Below are positions 1 to 11,229 of a stretch of DNA of 64,000 nucleotides, piece by piece. The DNA is from Spirodela intermedia. Lineage: Eukaryota; Streptophyta; Magnoliopsida; Alismatales; Araceae. The first letter of the stretch is position 1. Each line of letters begins with the position of its first letter. The DNA lies in NCBI GenBank assembly GCA_902729315.2, contig LR746264.1, forward strand, positions 3,078,878 through 3,142,877, given 5' to 3'. The notes beneath the pieces were generated by a model that searched no databases, was not told where the DNA came from, and was given only the letters and a program-made list of their open reading frames with translations. Position numbers and translations under genes: made by a program.

Positions 1-541
1 GGTTTGACTTTCCCCGGGCTACCTTCTGCTCGTCGGCTCCGGCGGGGTATGATATCTTCAGATGGGCAGCGGAGAGGTCCTCGGCGAGCTGCTTCTTCTG
101 CAACTCGAGCTCCGCGTTGACCAACAGGAGGTTCTCCAGCTGGGCCTTCAGCGCCGAGACCTCCGACCGCAGCTCCCTCACGAGGCTCTCCCCCTCGTCG
201 AGCTTCCTCTGCAACTCCGCCGCCGCCGCCGCCGCCGCCCGTTCCTTCTTCTTCGTCGGGTCCTCCCCGGGCCTCCGCCGCAGGGGGGCGAGCTGCTCGG
301 CGGTGGAGGCGACGCTGCCGCCGCCGCTGCTCCGGGAGCGGCCGAGGAACTCGGCGGGGCTGACCCGGCTGGCGAATATGGACGACCTTCTGGAGCCCTG
401 GTGGAGATTCGTCTCCGGCGGCGGCGCCGGCTTGGCTCTCGCCGTTGCCGCCTTCGCCGCCGGCGCAGGGCTCTTCCTGGTGGTCTTCTCTGCCGCTCCG
501 GCGCGGCCAGGTGGTGCCGCCGGCGCCGCCTCCCGCTTCAT
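1..541 (-). CDS. CHUP1/IPGA1-like coiled-coil protein, 5' end only
   Basis: The minus-strand frame opens at an ATG (539-541) and runs without a stop off the left edge, so only about 180 N-terminal residues are visible. The start is basic and rich in Ala and Pro (MKREAAPAAP, then many Lys/Arg), as in a disordered N-terminus. After about residue 110 comes a heptad-like stretch (AELQRKLDEGESLVRELRSE, then SALKAQLENLLLVNAELELQ), which is a clear coiled coil. A basic, Pro-rich N-terminus followed by such a coil resembles plant CHUP1-like proteins, including IPGA1, which act on actin or microtubules. A GTAGCC after the codons DEQK (near position 22) could be a splice donor. The actin-binding C-terminal part of CHUP1 lies outside the window, so the family call is an inference. 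Any plant coiled-coil protein could look like this. Confidence 0.45.
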   Translation of the reverse strand, partial: MKREAAPAAPPGRAGAAEKTTRKSPAPAAKAATARAKPAPPPETNLHQGSRRSSIFASRVSPAEFLGRSRSSGGGSVASTAEQLAPLRRRPGEDPTKKKERAAAAAAAELQRKLDEGESLVRELRSEVSALKAQLENLLLVNAELELQKKQLAEDLSAAHLKISYPAGADEQKVARGKSN

Positions 542-1870
542 TGCGAACTCCTCTCCACCAGCCCGGAGTTGGCCGATCAATCCAGACCCACCCCCGGTTC
601 TCGATGGAGGTGGACGATGAGGAGGAGGTGGTCTCAGGAGAAACCTGAAGAGAGAAAATTTAAGAGAGAGAAGAGGCGATGCCAGGTTGGACGCATGTGG
701 GGACTTCTCCTCTTCTCCTTTCTCATTTAATGGCGAGTGGCTTCTGAGTCTCATCCGCCATTACTCCCATCCACGCACACCTCCGATCTTCCTCCTCGGA
801 GAAACCCATAAGCGGCGGCCTTCTTTTTAATCTCTATCTCTCTCCCTCCCTCTCTCTCTCTCTCTTACTCAAGCTTTCTCTCTCTGCCAGAGAACCCATT
901 AAGGGAACACCCACATTAATCAATCCCCCGGGAATCTTCTCCGAGATCAGAGCCGGAGACTTTTCTATTCTCGGGGGAGGAGGCTTTTTCAGAAGACCCC
1001 CCAGCACGAGACATGGATGAGGACGGTGGGGCCCATCCGCCATGGCTAACCCCACCCGCCTTTGTCTCTTCTCCTTGCTCCTGTCTCCATTCAACCATGG
1101 CCCAGAACAGGAATACTCTCTCTCTCGCTCTGGTCTATACAGGAAGAAAAAGCGACCCAGCAACCATGGTAGTTGAAAACCTAGAGATTTGATCGAATAA
1201 TGGAGGTGGGTGGATGGGAAGTGAGAGGATCTCTGTAGCCCGGGAGTGAAGGGCCGGCGACCCAGCCAACGGAGTTGGCGGCGGCATGTGCGCATGAAGG
1301 AGACCGCCGGAAGAGGACACAACGGGAAGGGGGGGGACTATTCGGTGGCGCCGCTGCTCTCCCGGTGGGACGAATCTCCCCGCCGCCGGGTGGTGAGCAC
1401 GAATGTGCAGTTGCCGAGATGGAGACGAGTTCTTGTAGGGAAGCAGATCCACTCCCTCGTCGGCGACCACCGACGAGCATTTTCATGGTTCGATCAAATC
1501 AACCACTTCAATCGGTGTTTTGGGAAATTCGCTCTCTCTCTCTCTCTCTCTCTTCTCTTTCGTCTCTCTGTTCTGTCTCTCTTCTCTCTGTGTGAAAGAC
1601 AAGGGAAGTGTACTGACATTTTCATGGTGTTGTCACTCTCACCCTCCATGGAGATTCCGTCTCTCTATCTCTCTCTCGCTACATATCTCCGAAATTTTTT
1701 GTGGGTCTGCCCGTGATGCATATGCCAATGCCCTGGATAAAGGCCCTGTAAAACTCTCTCTCTCTCTCTCTCCCTCTCTCGCTCCCGTTCCGCCCCTCCG
1801 TGACATATCTGCCAATGTCTGAGCAGAAAGGGCTCTCCTGGGCAAAGGTCCCACGAAAAATTTCTCCCTC

Positions 1871-1902
<32 letters not shown>

Positions 1903-2090
1903 TTATCCCTCCTCCTCTGAACCACGTACTCTCTATCTATCCACCAAAGTCTACGTACTGGGGTGCCTGCCACATGCAGAAATCTCAGACAAAATTCCTC
2001 GACCCGAGACGACGAAGAGGGCCTGCTCTTCCTCCTGCATTGGTCTTGTCCTCTTCTGAAGCTCCGAGAGAGAGAGATTGGGGGGCGGCG
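542..2090. other. Intergenic CT/GA-rich DNA, no gene recognised
   Basis: This stretch holds many pyrimidine microsatellites: runs of CT near 835-865, 1535-1555, 1756-1775 and 1873-1895. Several open frames cross it on both strands, but they are low-complexity Ser/Leu or Arg/Glu frames made by the CT/GA runs and show no domain. The part next to position 541 is probably the 5' leader and promoter of the minus-strand coiled-coil gene. Confidence 0.5.
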
Positions 2091-2099
2091 GCGGAGTGA

Positions 2100-2400
2100 A
2101 GCGTCAGGAGGGACTCGTAGACGCCACCCTCGACGTTGACCAGGTCCTTCTGCACCCCGATGAGGTCGGCCCTCTGACCGCCGCCAGCCGGTAAGCGATG
2201 ACGAGGATCGTCGTCCTTCTCCCCATCGCCACCTCCAGAATCCCCTGCACCACCGTCTGCTCCTCTGCCGAGTCCAGCGGCGCCGCCACTGAGGACCCCT
2301 CGGTTTCGCCACCAGTTCCCTCGCGACGGCTATCTGCTGCCTCTGCCCGCCGGACAGCCGGACCCCCCGCCCTCCAACGGGGGGTTTCGCAGCCCCGTGA
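2100..2400 (-). pseudogene. ABCB-type (P-glycoprotein) ATPase domain relic
   Basis: The minus strand encodes the end of an ABC-transporter nucleotide-binding domain: an ABC signature (RGVRLSGGQRQQIAVARELV), then LDSAEEQTVVQGILEVAMGR, RRTTILVIAYRLAAVR with the H-loop His replaced by Tyr, and DLIGVQKDLVNVEGGVYESL. This order is that of plant ABCB/MDR proteins after the Q-loop. Two things show that it is dead. The Walker B stretch that should lie between the signature and the LDSA segment is missing and is replaced by a few unrelated codons with a frame change. A second frameshift separates the AAVR and DLIGV pieces. No Walker A, membrane segments or upstream exons were seen nearby. It is most likely a captured or processed fragment of a GC-rich ABCB gene. 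Confidence 0.7.
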
Positions 2401-3109
2401 CCTTTACATAAACCAGAAAGATTCATCAGAAACTCGCCGAACGACGACGAGGATGCTGATCTGATGGTGTTCTCTACTTTGGGGGCATGGGGAAGTTGAC
2501 TTCGGTCCTCTGTCGGATGATTCAACTCAGATCATTGGTCAAGGGGAGTGGTGGATCCCCTAGGCCATTCGGAGTATCACCAGCATCTAGGTAACACGAT
2601 AGAACAATTCCACAATAAAGTCAACGATTACTCCGTGGAACTTGGTCACCTTAACAGTATGACCACAGCTCATGCCGAGAACATAGAATGTGTACAGATG
2701 GAGAACATAAAATTAGTACTATTTTAATAAGAAGAAGCCTCTTTCTCCAAAGAAAAGACAAGAAAGTCATGAAGCAGAGTCTAGAGTGTTAGGTCATTCG
2801 AAGAGCCCTTACTATGTTTCTTTTTGTCTCTCTCCTCTTCCTCTTCCCCAAACTCTTGAGTCGATTAGTGTCCAATGAGTGTTTTTCCATCAAGTTTTTC
2901 ACCTTCAATCATCCATTCAAGTCTAATATAAGTATCCTATTATTCCCCCCATTTTTAAGAGTTAGTCAATTCTTTAATTGCCATTCATAGTAACTTATCA
3001 TTGTGATTCTATCTCTCTTGCAACTTAAAGCATTCGCACACGACAAGTATGTTATTATCATTATTCATTTAGTATTGAACATTGTTACAAAACTAGGGTC
3101 TTATCAATC

Positions 3110-3260
3110 TGGTATCTTAGCCAGATTTATTCCTTTTTACTCTACTATTATTCATCGAGCAATGGTTCTCAAAGGTCAGGAGAACCACATTGATGGCATC
3201 AAGAAGGAATTATATGAGATATGAGAAGAATTTCGTTGTCTCTTGACCATTGAACATCAA
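3110..3260 (+). mobile_element. LTR retrotransposon relic: primer-binding-site-like motif and gag start
   Basis: TGGTATCTTAGCCAGATTT (3110-3128) resembles the initiator-methionine tRNA primer-binding site of plant LTR retrotransposons (consensus TGGTATCAGAGC) with a few changes. An ATG follows at 3162, with a short frame MVLKGQENHIDGIKKELYEI that stops and continues in decayed form. A charged gag-like start just after a primer-binding site is the usual order. No matching LTR pair was found by eye, so the edges are unknown. Confidence 0.4.
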
Positions 3261-5179
3261 TTGTCACGCTTTCTTAAAATGGAAGCTTGTAAAGACCAAT
3301 GTCTATAGCTACTAAGATAACAATTGAAAACCACTCATGAATTGTTGATAGAGCTTAAATAGATTGTCAATCATCTCAGAAACTGCTCTGCCTTACCCTT
3401 AGTAGGCTATGATGAGATGACTCATGCTCGATCCTCCATGATTCTCCTCAATTGTGGTTGATCCCATGGTTTCCCTCTAGCCAACTCAAATGACAAGTCA
3501 TCATACTTATCACCCATAAACTTATTGTGATTGTTGTATGCTTTGAAGATGAATCTTTAACCTCATTATATTGAGTTGAATCACAAGAACCATTTCAAGA
3601 TTGATGAAAATTTTGATGTCAACTCCTCAAATAATTTGACTCATCTTAGGAAGGCACTCTACAATATCAACTTTTCAACATCAAATAATGGGCCACTATT
3701 GCAAAATATCAATGTGACTTTGGACTCATGTTAGGGGCCATAGACAATGATAAGGCTGATGTGCAAGAGCATCAGATGGAAGGAGGAAAGAGTATGACAT
3801 GCCAAATAGAGAGAAGAAGGGGAAAGGGGAAGACGAAGATTGGTCTGCAGTGGTTTGGAGGAGAGAGGAGGCCGACAATTGCACACCTGAGAGGGAAGAG
3901 GAGAGGTCAAGCATGGGAGAGGTAGGGAGGCCAGAGAAAGGGAAATGGATTCACTTGATGTACCTTGGTTCTTTCATGCCCTTTATTTGTGGCTACCCTA
4001 GCTCTTATATGAGGGTTGGCCATGGTGGGCTGGGTCACTATGTCTTCTTGGGCCGTTGATAGTGAGTGAGTGGTTCTCTATCAAACAACCTCTTTGATGA
4101 CATTTTTCAAGACATCTTTGTCAAAGGGATCAAGCTTGACATTTATGCAGAAATATATCATTTGGGATAATTGAGACTTAGGGCAATCATGAAGGTTGTC
4201 TAGTGAACTGAAGACAAAAGCTTCATACCAAAGTAGTCATTCAACATCCACTAGGGAGCATGGGATGTTAAAGTTGACATTTTAGGCATTGCAAGCGATC
4301 ACCAAGCTCTTATTATTTGAAGATGCCTAAACCTTATAGAATCTAAAATTCAAGCACAACACATAAAAAATTCAAGCAATGGCCCATATTTTTCTTATGA
4401 TGACAAGTATACCCCAAATCATATAATGCAAAAAATAATTACAAATTATGTCCATCTTTGAAGTAGGACACTTGACAACAATAATGACATAGCTTTGATA
4501 GTGCATCAAGAAGAATTATTTTTTGAGACCCAAGAAAAGATAGAACTATCTTTCAATTATGTGTTTGACCTTACCAACCAAAGTACAAAGAAACTCAAAA
4601 GTAAGATGAGGGCTCACAATATCATAATGTTCATCGTTTTAGAGATTACACATATTTATGTCTCTAGACCTCATATTTATGGGATGCTAATAGACACAAA
4701 CATCTCCATTATTGGGAGAAAATTATTATCGTATGGAGGAAAGTGTGTAATTATATGCATGATTTATCTAAAAATAATTGGTAACAAACTGACATAATGT
4801 CACACTGTCTAGCATAAATACCATGAAGCCATACTTGGTTGAAGGTATATTGCATATATAGATGATGCATGCTAACCAAGGTCTCTCTAAATGAATAAAA
4901 CAAAAAATGCTATTTGCATAGGTGCAAGTGAAATTAAATATCTTAATTTACAAATCATGAGATACCTTCAAGTATATGTCACCTTATAAGATTTTATAGA
5001 TCATCAGCGTGAGGTCATCTTTATGTCTTACCAACTCATGGTGTAAAACTTAGATCAACTAGATTCAAAGAAGTATATGAGGATTTAGCAAAGTTTAAGA
5101 ACAAGAAACTTTCCAAATGTCAACCAGCTTCAAGATGGTAGAAGTGTAAATTATTAGCAAGATGAGATATATATTTGAA
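3261..5179. other. AT-rich decayed repeat DNA, no intact gene
   Basis: Only short open frames (60-100 codons) occur here. None has a domain I recognise. The position between a gag-like relic and Copia pol fragments, and the text-like but stop-ridden frames, suggest further degraded retrotransposon sequence. 3726-3925 is purine-rich and opens frames on both strands by composition alone. Confidence 0.4.
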
Positions 5180-5660
5180 GTCCTTTGAGACTAGACAATT
5201 AGAATGAAAATTACCCCATTAGATAAATTGAAGATTGACATCTAGATATTGTACCTTTCTCATAGGGAACTTCATTATATGGAGAAGTAAGAAATAAAGT
5301 GTAGTCGTGAAGTCAAGTTCAGAGGCTAAATTTCATGTGATGACACAAGGTATATGTGAAGTATTATGGTTGAACATCATATTGGAAGATTTGAAAATAA
5401 AAAGAGATGGACTAATGAAGCTTTATTGTGACAAAAAGTCAACTGTTAATATTGTATATAATCATGTTCAACATGATAGAATCAAGTACATCAAGATTGA
5501 CATGTATTTTATATAAAAAAACTAAATATAAGTTAATTGGCACATCAAGTGTTCATATGACTAACCATGTTATAAAGATATTCACCAAAAAATTATAGAG
5601 CAAAATATTTTTTCATTTCACTTTCAAACTAGGAATGAATGACATACATTCTCCAACTTG
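5180..5660 (+). mobile_element. Ty1/Copia pol relic (RNase H end)
   Basis: Reading frames across this stretch spell the end of a Copia polyprotein: IGNFIIWRSKK, a stop, then SVVVKSSSEAKFHVMTQGIC, LWLNIILEDLKI, KLYCDKKSTVNIVYNHVQHD and RIKYIKIDMYF. This is the plant Copia RNase H region (normally SSAEAEFRAMAQGICE and LYCDNKAAISIAHNPVQHDR) with mutations and stops. The purine-rich segment near 5640-5665 (CTCCAACTTGAGAGACAATG) looks like the polypurine tract and start of the 3' LTR. It cannot make a working protein. Confidence 0.8.
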
Positions 5661-5969
5661 AGAGACAATGTTCTTCCGCCGTGTTTCTTTGATATAATGT
5701 TCTTCTTATATATTTCTCCTCTTTCATATTATTAGTGCACTTTAACTAGTCCAACTTCAATCGGATTGGTTCTCCATCTCTATCTCTCAATACTAGGTCA
5801 ATATAAGTACAAACCTTATGTAAACTCTTGAATTGAATTAGGGTTTTTTTGCCCTCTTTTGTTACATTCATGTTTACTCTTGTTTCTTCTTAGATTGTAG
5901 GGATGGAAAGAGGTTGAGGAGTGAAGATTTGAGATTGTGCATCTATTGACAATTATTTTGATGATAAAT

Positions 5970-6790
5970 CCAAGCTGAGATCTTTTTGCAAGGACAATTC
6001 ATCACTAAAGATCTAAACAACCTCAAAATTTATCTTTGTATAAAACTATCTTATTCTAAGAAAGAATTTGTCATCAATCAACAAAAAATTACTCTTGATC
6101 TTCTTGAAGAAACAAGAATGATAGGGACCAAACTTGCAACTACTCCTATAGATCGCAACCTAAATACATCTCATGTTGAAGGAGAACTATTAAATGATCC
6201 AAGGAGATATTGGTGCTTAGTTGGTAAACTTAACTATTTAACATTCACTCGGCCAAACATTTCATTTGCTAGAAGTGTTGTAAGTCTATTTATAGAGTGA
6301 CCACATGGTGGGCATTTTGTATTTGTTATACGAATTTTAGGATATCTCAAAAAAATCTAGGTCAAGGGTTATTGTACAATAACTATGGTCATCTTACCAT
6401 CTATGGTGTTTTTTATGCTTATTAGACTGAAAATAGTATAGTCAGGAGATCTACAGTTAATTATTACATTTTTCTAAATAGTAATATTATTTCCTAGAAG
6501 AGCAAGAAATAATTTGTGGTCTCAAGATCTATTACATGATGTGAATATAGACCTATGACACACACCACATATGAGCTTTGTATATATTCAACATCTTCTA
6601 GAAGAACTCAACTTTTCTCATCTAGGCCTTACTTTGATCTAATAATCAAGCAACCATCAATATTGCATATAATCATGTCTTTCATGAGAGGAAAAAACAC
6701 ATCAAAGTTGATTGTCACTTCATTAAGGAAAAAATTTAAGTTCAACTCATCACTACTATTAACATGACATTTGAAAATTAACTTGAAAAA
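5970..6790 (+). mobile_element. Second Ty1/Copia pol relic (RT end to RNase H)
   Basis: The open frame at 5986-6300 matches the C-terminal reverse transcriptase of Copia elements: KDLNNLKIYLCIKLSYSKKE, ITLDLLEETRMIGTKLATTP, and RRYWCLVGKLNYLTFTRPNI. After a stop the line continues in broken frames (PHGGHFVFVIRILGYLKK), and a decayed RNase H region reaches about 6790. It has the same strand as the previous fragment but repeats upstream parts of pol, so it comes from a separate or nested copy. Many stops show that it is dead. Confidence 0.8.
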
Positions 6791-8218
6791 TATATTTACA
6801 AAGTCTTCACATACTTCCCAGGTGACTACTATTTGTTACAAGCTTGGAGCATATGATATCTACGCTCCAGCCTAAGAGTTGTCGGTTAAGTGTGTACTAT
6901 TATGCTTAATGGGCCTAGGGTCTTCAGGGATGGTGTCTAGAGTAAATGGGCCAACTATGTTCTGCCCCATTCCATGTATTATACTAACTCTTTAGAGTTA
7001 GTATATTTAACCCTAAAATGGGTATATTCAATTATTCTATAATTTTTATAGAAAGGAATAATCTTCATGACTTCATCCTCACACCAGTTCTCCTGAGATT
7101 TTTTTGTGTATCTTTCTTTCAAATATTTTCTCTGGGTTCTTTTGCAAAGAAGCTGCTTGACCCCATAGCACATGTATCACTCTTCATTCCCTTTCACTTC
7201 TTATGTATGTACTTCAGGAATGGTGTACCCTCTGAGGTACCAAACTGTTAGGCTGGTGGATATTAGGGTTTTCAGGAATGGTCTTGGCCTCAAACTGCAC
7301 CTTTCTAAATATATAGAGGTTAGGAATTGATCAGCTAGTAATTCTGCAGACCCAATGACCATCATTATATAGAAAGAAAGTATAAGGTAAATATCAGGAA
7401 TATGGTACTCAGCAGGATGGATTTGACAGCTATTTCACATAAACGCATCATGAAATTTCAATGCAAAACGATGTTCTAACTTGGCAACAAATGAAATAAG
7501 ACAAAGTACATAGTTCTGAATATTATGGCCAAAAAACTATGCCATTTCTATTAAATCTAGAGAGGCAAGTGGTTTCTGTAGTCAATACCAACTCCTAGGA
7601 AGCACTCGGATCCAGATGAGAAGATGCTACTCCCTTAACGTTTTCACCACTTGCTGCAAGAACTCCGAAGCTTTTGATATGGAAAAGTCCTCAACTTGCT
7701 GATATATCTTATATTCTCTCTATTTATGTTCTTTGCGTCCATCTGAAGGTGACCCAACGGATCCGTCAGTCATCTGGCGCCCTCTTGGAAAGATAGTGGA
7801 ATTGTCAGTGAGTCAAAGGCGGCAGACTCATGATGAATTATGTAAGACATCAAATATCAAAATTGTTCTCGCTTGGCACAATCTTCAAGCAGAGTGGACT
7901 CTGCAAAGATACAATCGAGAAATGATGATAACATGTTCACATACATGACCGTAATGTACAGTGATCATGCTATGATATTCGCCCTTTCAAGGCAAGGGTT
8001 CAGAAATGCATGAACCATGGCTACGCCAAGCAAATGATGAAAATAATAAGAAATGGACAATGCTAATGTGGTTGTGCATCAATGTTTCCTTCCTTAAGGT
8101 GATTGCAGACGCTAATCAACGAGAGAATGAAGCAGATGGGAGTCAACCCTAAGCAATAATCAGCCAAATTGCCCCAGAAATGAGCCACCGCTTACACAAA
8201 ATAAGAACAGGAGCATGC
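6791..8218. other. Intergenic DNA without recognised gene
   Basis: This region is AT-rich to mixed. It holds short open frames only (61-77 codons near 7018-7251 and 7733-7948), none with a domain or convincing codon use. The first 200 bases may be LTR of the preceding Copia relic (segment near 6840-6960). The right end is the probable 3' untranslated region of the small minus-strand gene. Confidence 0.4.
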
Positions 8219-8224
8219 TTTATT
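8219..8224 (-). terminator. Possible poly(A) signal of the small minus-strand gene
   Basis: TTTATT on the plus strand reads AATAAA on the minus strand. It lies about 135 bases after the proposed stop codon at 8357, which is a reasonable distance. Confidence 0.3.
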
Positions 8225-8356
8225 GTAAAGAGATGAGGGATCTCCAAGCGGAATGCCCATGGCAGTAAGGTGGATAAGCCAGCTATAATCTCTGCGGTAG
8301 GTGAGGCACTCGCTTTCTTCTCTCACAGGAAAATCAGCACTGTAAAAGCGATACCA

Positions 8357-8695
8357 TTAACTGTCCCCCAGACACCTTCCTCCTTCGAACCATGACGGGT
8401 ATATTCTCTGCGGATCCATCACTGTCAACCACATCTAAAGAGAAGAGGAATTCAGGGAACCCAAATGAGCTGCGGCGGTAAGGGAGGGAGGTTGGTGGGA
8501 GGAGGGTCTCACCATCTCTTCTAAGAATTCAATGCACCGCGATTTGAAGGCTTCACCACCGGCGGCGCTTTTATCGCCGCCGCCGCCGCCGCTTTCTGCC
8601 GGACAGTAGGAACCATCGGCATCTGGAGCTCCTGCTTTCCTTCCGGCAGAAGAGCCAACAGAGGGGAGGACCTTTCTTCCGGTCGCCATGGCCAA
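8357..8695 (-). CDS. Possible two-exon small protein, function unknown
   Basis: The minus strand has an open frame from ATG 8695 (MAMATGRKVLPSVGSS, a Gly/Ala-rich middle, then FKSRCIEFLEEM) that meets a consensus donor ATG|GTGAGA at 8513/8512. A pyrimidine-rich acceptor (CTCTTTAG|ATG) follows after a 78-base intron. Joining 8695-8513 to 8434-8357 keeps frame and gives about 86 residues ending GGRCLGDS. Another frame of exon 2 (VVDSDGSAENIPVMVRRRK) looks more protein-like but does not fit the donor phase, so the model is uncertain. The Gly run is coded by a GCC repeat. I do not recognise the product. It could also be part of a longer gene or a non-coding transcript. Confidence 0.35.
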
Positions 8696-9287
8696 TCCCC
8701 CACGCCGCCACCCATCCTTTAGCCACCTCCTCGCTAAGACTGGACCTGCAAGGGCAATCGGGGGGATACATCAATAGCGGGAACACAACGGCTGGAATCT
8801 CAGCAGGCCCCTCAAAATTATATGTTTTACTTAATAATCAATCCTCTATTTATCTAACTATCAATCCTCAAAATTACTGTATTAATGTGAATTATTCATT
8901 ATTAATTTGAATTTATTTTTTAATATAAAACATTACAACATTTTCTGCGAACTTAAATGAGTATTTATTTTCAGTAAATTTAGTGATTTTAAAAATGCAA
9001 TCATCAATAAATATAAGGACATAGAGCAACTTCCATGTAGGTAAGTTAGTTGGAAGTAAAAATAATTATACAGAAAATAATTGATTGAAAATTGGAGGGT
9101 ATTGTTTGGCAGTATATTTTTTATAATTAAATGATTTGCTGACACCTACATTTCTAAAAAAACCAGCTTCTTGTGGGTTGGCATGGCCAAGCAGCTGGTC
9201 CATCCCTCCCGTGACGGGGGAGCTGCCAACCATAGCAGAGGACGGTTTCGGGGCTATACTCTTTGAATTAGTTCGTCGTCGTCGTCG
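8696..9287. other. Intergenic region with likely divergent promoters
   Basis: The GC-rich ends next to positions 8696 and 9180-9287 are probable leaders of the flanking divergent genes. The middle (8810-9135) is AT-rich and shows no gene. Confidence 0.35.
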
Positions 9288-11229
9288 ATGTCGTCTTCCT
9301 CTCCGGCGGAGGCACGCATGGGGGGAGGTGGCGGCGCCGCCGTGCTACTCTTCGCCTTGGGAATGCGCCTCCTCTGCGGCGGCTGCGCAGCCGCGGCGGA
9401 GCCGTACGTCTCCGTGGCGGGGGACCCGGGGATGAGGCGGGACGGCCTGCGGGTGGCCTTCGAGGGGTGGAACTTCTGCAACGAGGTGGGCGAGGAGGCC
9501 CCCGGCATGGGCAGCCCCAGGGCGGCGGAATGCTTCGACCTCACCGGTGATGGAGCAGACCGCCATTGTTCTCCGATCGAAGCTTTTCTGGTTCGGAAAA
9601 CTGGTCCTCAGCCGCCGTCTGCAACTGGTTTCAGGTGGGTCGCTGCAGCACAGGGTGACGGAGGAGGACAACAAGCTCGGGGGGGGAGCTCCGTTCCCCG
9701 GCCGGAGCGCGGCGGCGGGCGGCGACCCGGATCTGTACGCGGTGGAGAAGGAGCTGTACCTGGGCTCTCTGTGCGAGGTCGGAGGAGAAGCTCCAGATCC
9801 ATGGCAGTTCTGGATGGTGATGGTGAAGAACGGCAACTTCGACACGAGCTCCGGCCGCTGCCCGGCGAACGGCCGGCCGGCGGCGCCATTCCAGCAGTCG
9901 GCGAGGTTCCCCTGCTTCGGGGCGGGCTGCATGAACCAGCCCCTCCTGGAGCTGCGGCGAACCTCCCTCTCCGATCAGGTGATGAGAGGGGGCTTCCGGG
10001 GGACTTACGACCTCGACGGCAACTCCTCCTCCTCCTCCTCCTCCTTCGAGGTAACCTGGGAGAAGACGGTGGCGGAGGGCGGGTGGGTCTTCCGCCACAT
10101 GCTGAGGACGAACAGCAGGTACCCATGGCTGATGCTCTACCTCAGGGCCGACGCCACCAGGGGCTTCTCCGGCGGCTACCATTACGAGACCAGAGGGATG
10201 TTGAAGACCGTAAGCTCCTCCACCACCACCACCTCCGCCATTAAGCTTCTTCCGACCGGCTGGAATCGGAGCTCCGGTGATCTGAAAGCCCAAATCCACC
10301 TCCACCGCTAGGCTTCTTCCGGCCGGCTGGAGTCAGAGCTCCGGAGATCTGCAAGCCCTACTCCACCTCCGCCATTTAGTTCCTTCCGGGTGGCTGGAAT
10401 CGGAGCTCCGGCGACATCAAACTCCTAATACACCGCTGCCGTCGCCGCCGGTTGCAGGTGCCAGAGTCGCCAAACTTCATAGTCAGGCTGCGTCTGGAGG
10501 TCAAGCGAGGGGGCGGCCCCAGGAGCCAATTCTACCTGCTGGACATCGGCGGCTGCTGGAAGAACGACGGCGGCGACTGCGACGGCGAAGCCGCCACCGA
10601 CGTGACCAGGTACAGCGAGATGATCATCAACCCCGCAATCCCAGCCTGGTGTAGCCCCTCGAGCCTGCAGAATTGCCCGCCCTTCCACATCGACGACCGG
10701 GGGAGGAAGATCCACCGGAGCGACGCCGCCGCCTTCCCCTACGCCGCTTACCACTACTACTGCGCCCCCGGCAACGCCGAGCATCTGGAGGCCCCGTACA
10801 GCCTCTGCGACCCCTACAGCAACCCCCAGCCGCAGGAGCTCGTCCAGATCCGACCGCATCCCGCCTGGAAACCCTACGGCTACCCGTCTGCCGCCGGCGA
10901 GGGCTGGATCGGGGACCCCAGGGCCTGGGAGCTCGACACCGGCCGCCTCTCCGACCGTCTCTACTTCTACCAGGCCAGTGATCCTCCTCGCCGCCGATCG
11001 CCGCCGATCGCCGCCGCTGATGAGTTGAGGAACCTTTCTCTATCTCTCTCTGCAGGACCCTGGCACGCCTCCGGCGAGGAGGAGGTGGAGCTCCATCGAC
11101 GTCGGGACCGAGATCTTCATCAGCGGCGGGGAGGAGACCGCCGAGTGGACTCTCAGCGACTTCGACGTCCTCGTCAACCCTTCCCCCGTCGACCGTCGAT
11201 CCCACCCTGAAACTCCCTCCCCGCGCTGA
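9288..11229 (+). CDS. DUF7705-type secreted plant protein
   Basis: Four exons join in frame: 9288-9546, 9635-10209, 10458-10973 and 11056-11229, giving 507 residues. The N-terminus holds a hydrophobic stretch (AAVLLFALGMRLLCGGCAAA, about residues 17-36), read as a signal peptide. The mature part starts EPYVSVAGDPGMRRDGLRVA and EGWNFCNEVGEEAPGMGSPR, the recognisable opening of a plant-only family of unknown function. There are many Cys (for example CPPFHIDD and YHYYCAPG), as expected for a secreted, disulphide-bonded protein. The C-terminal part has DVGTEIFISGGEETAEWTLS. Introns 1 and 2 are GT-AG. Intron 3 seems to be GC-AG: exon 3 must end at CAG (10973) before GCCAGT, because the nearest GT would break the frame into the conserved exon 4. 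Start choice: the first ATG of the frame gives a complete signal peptide; a later Met (residue 11) is possible. The biochemical role is unknown. Confidence 0.85.
10243..10440 (+). repeat. Intronic minisatellite, three units of about 66 bp
   Basis: Within intron 2 of the DUF7705-type gene, the motif TTCCG-CCGGCTGGAATCGG followed by AGCTCCGG recurs three times (units starting near 10244, 10311 and 10376). Each copy is followed by a related CTCCACC-rich tail. The copies differ by scattered substitutions. Confidence 0.7.

Noticed and set aside
62-730. Plus-strand Arg-rich open frame over the coiled-coil gene
   Set aside because: It is the complement of a GC-rich minus-strand exon; the minus frame has the coherent coiled-coil protein.
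834-2099. Several open frames of 60-286 codons on both strands
   Set aside because: They are made of CT/GA microsatellites (Ser-Leu or Arg-Glu runs). Only the ABCB-like part at 2100-2400 shows homology.
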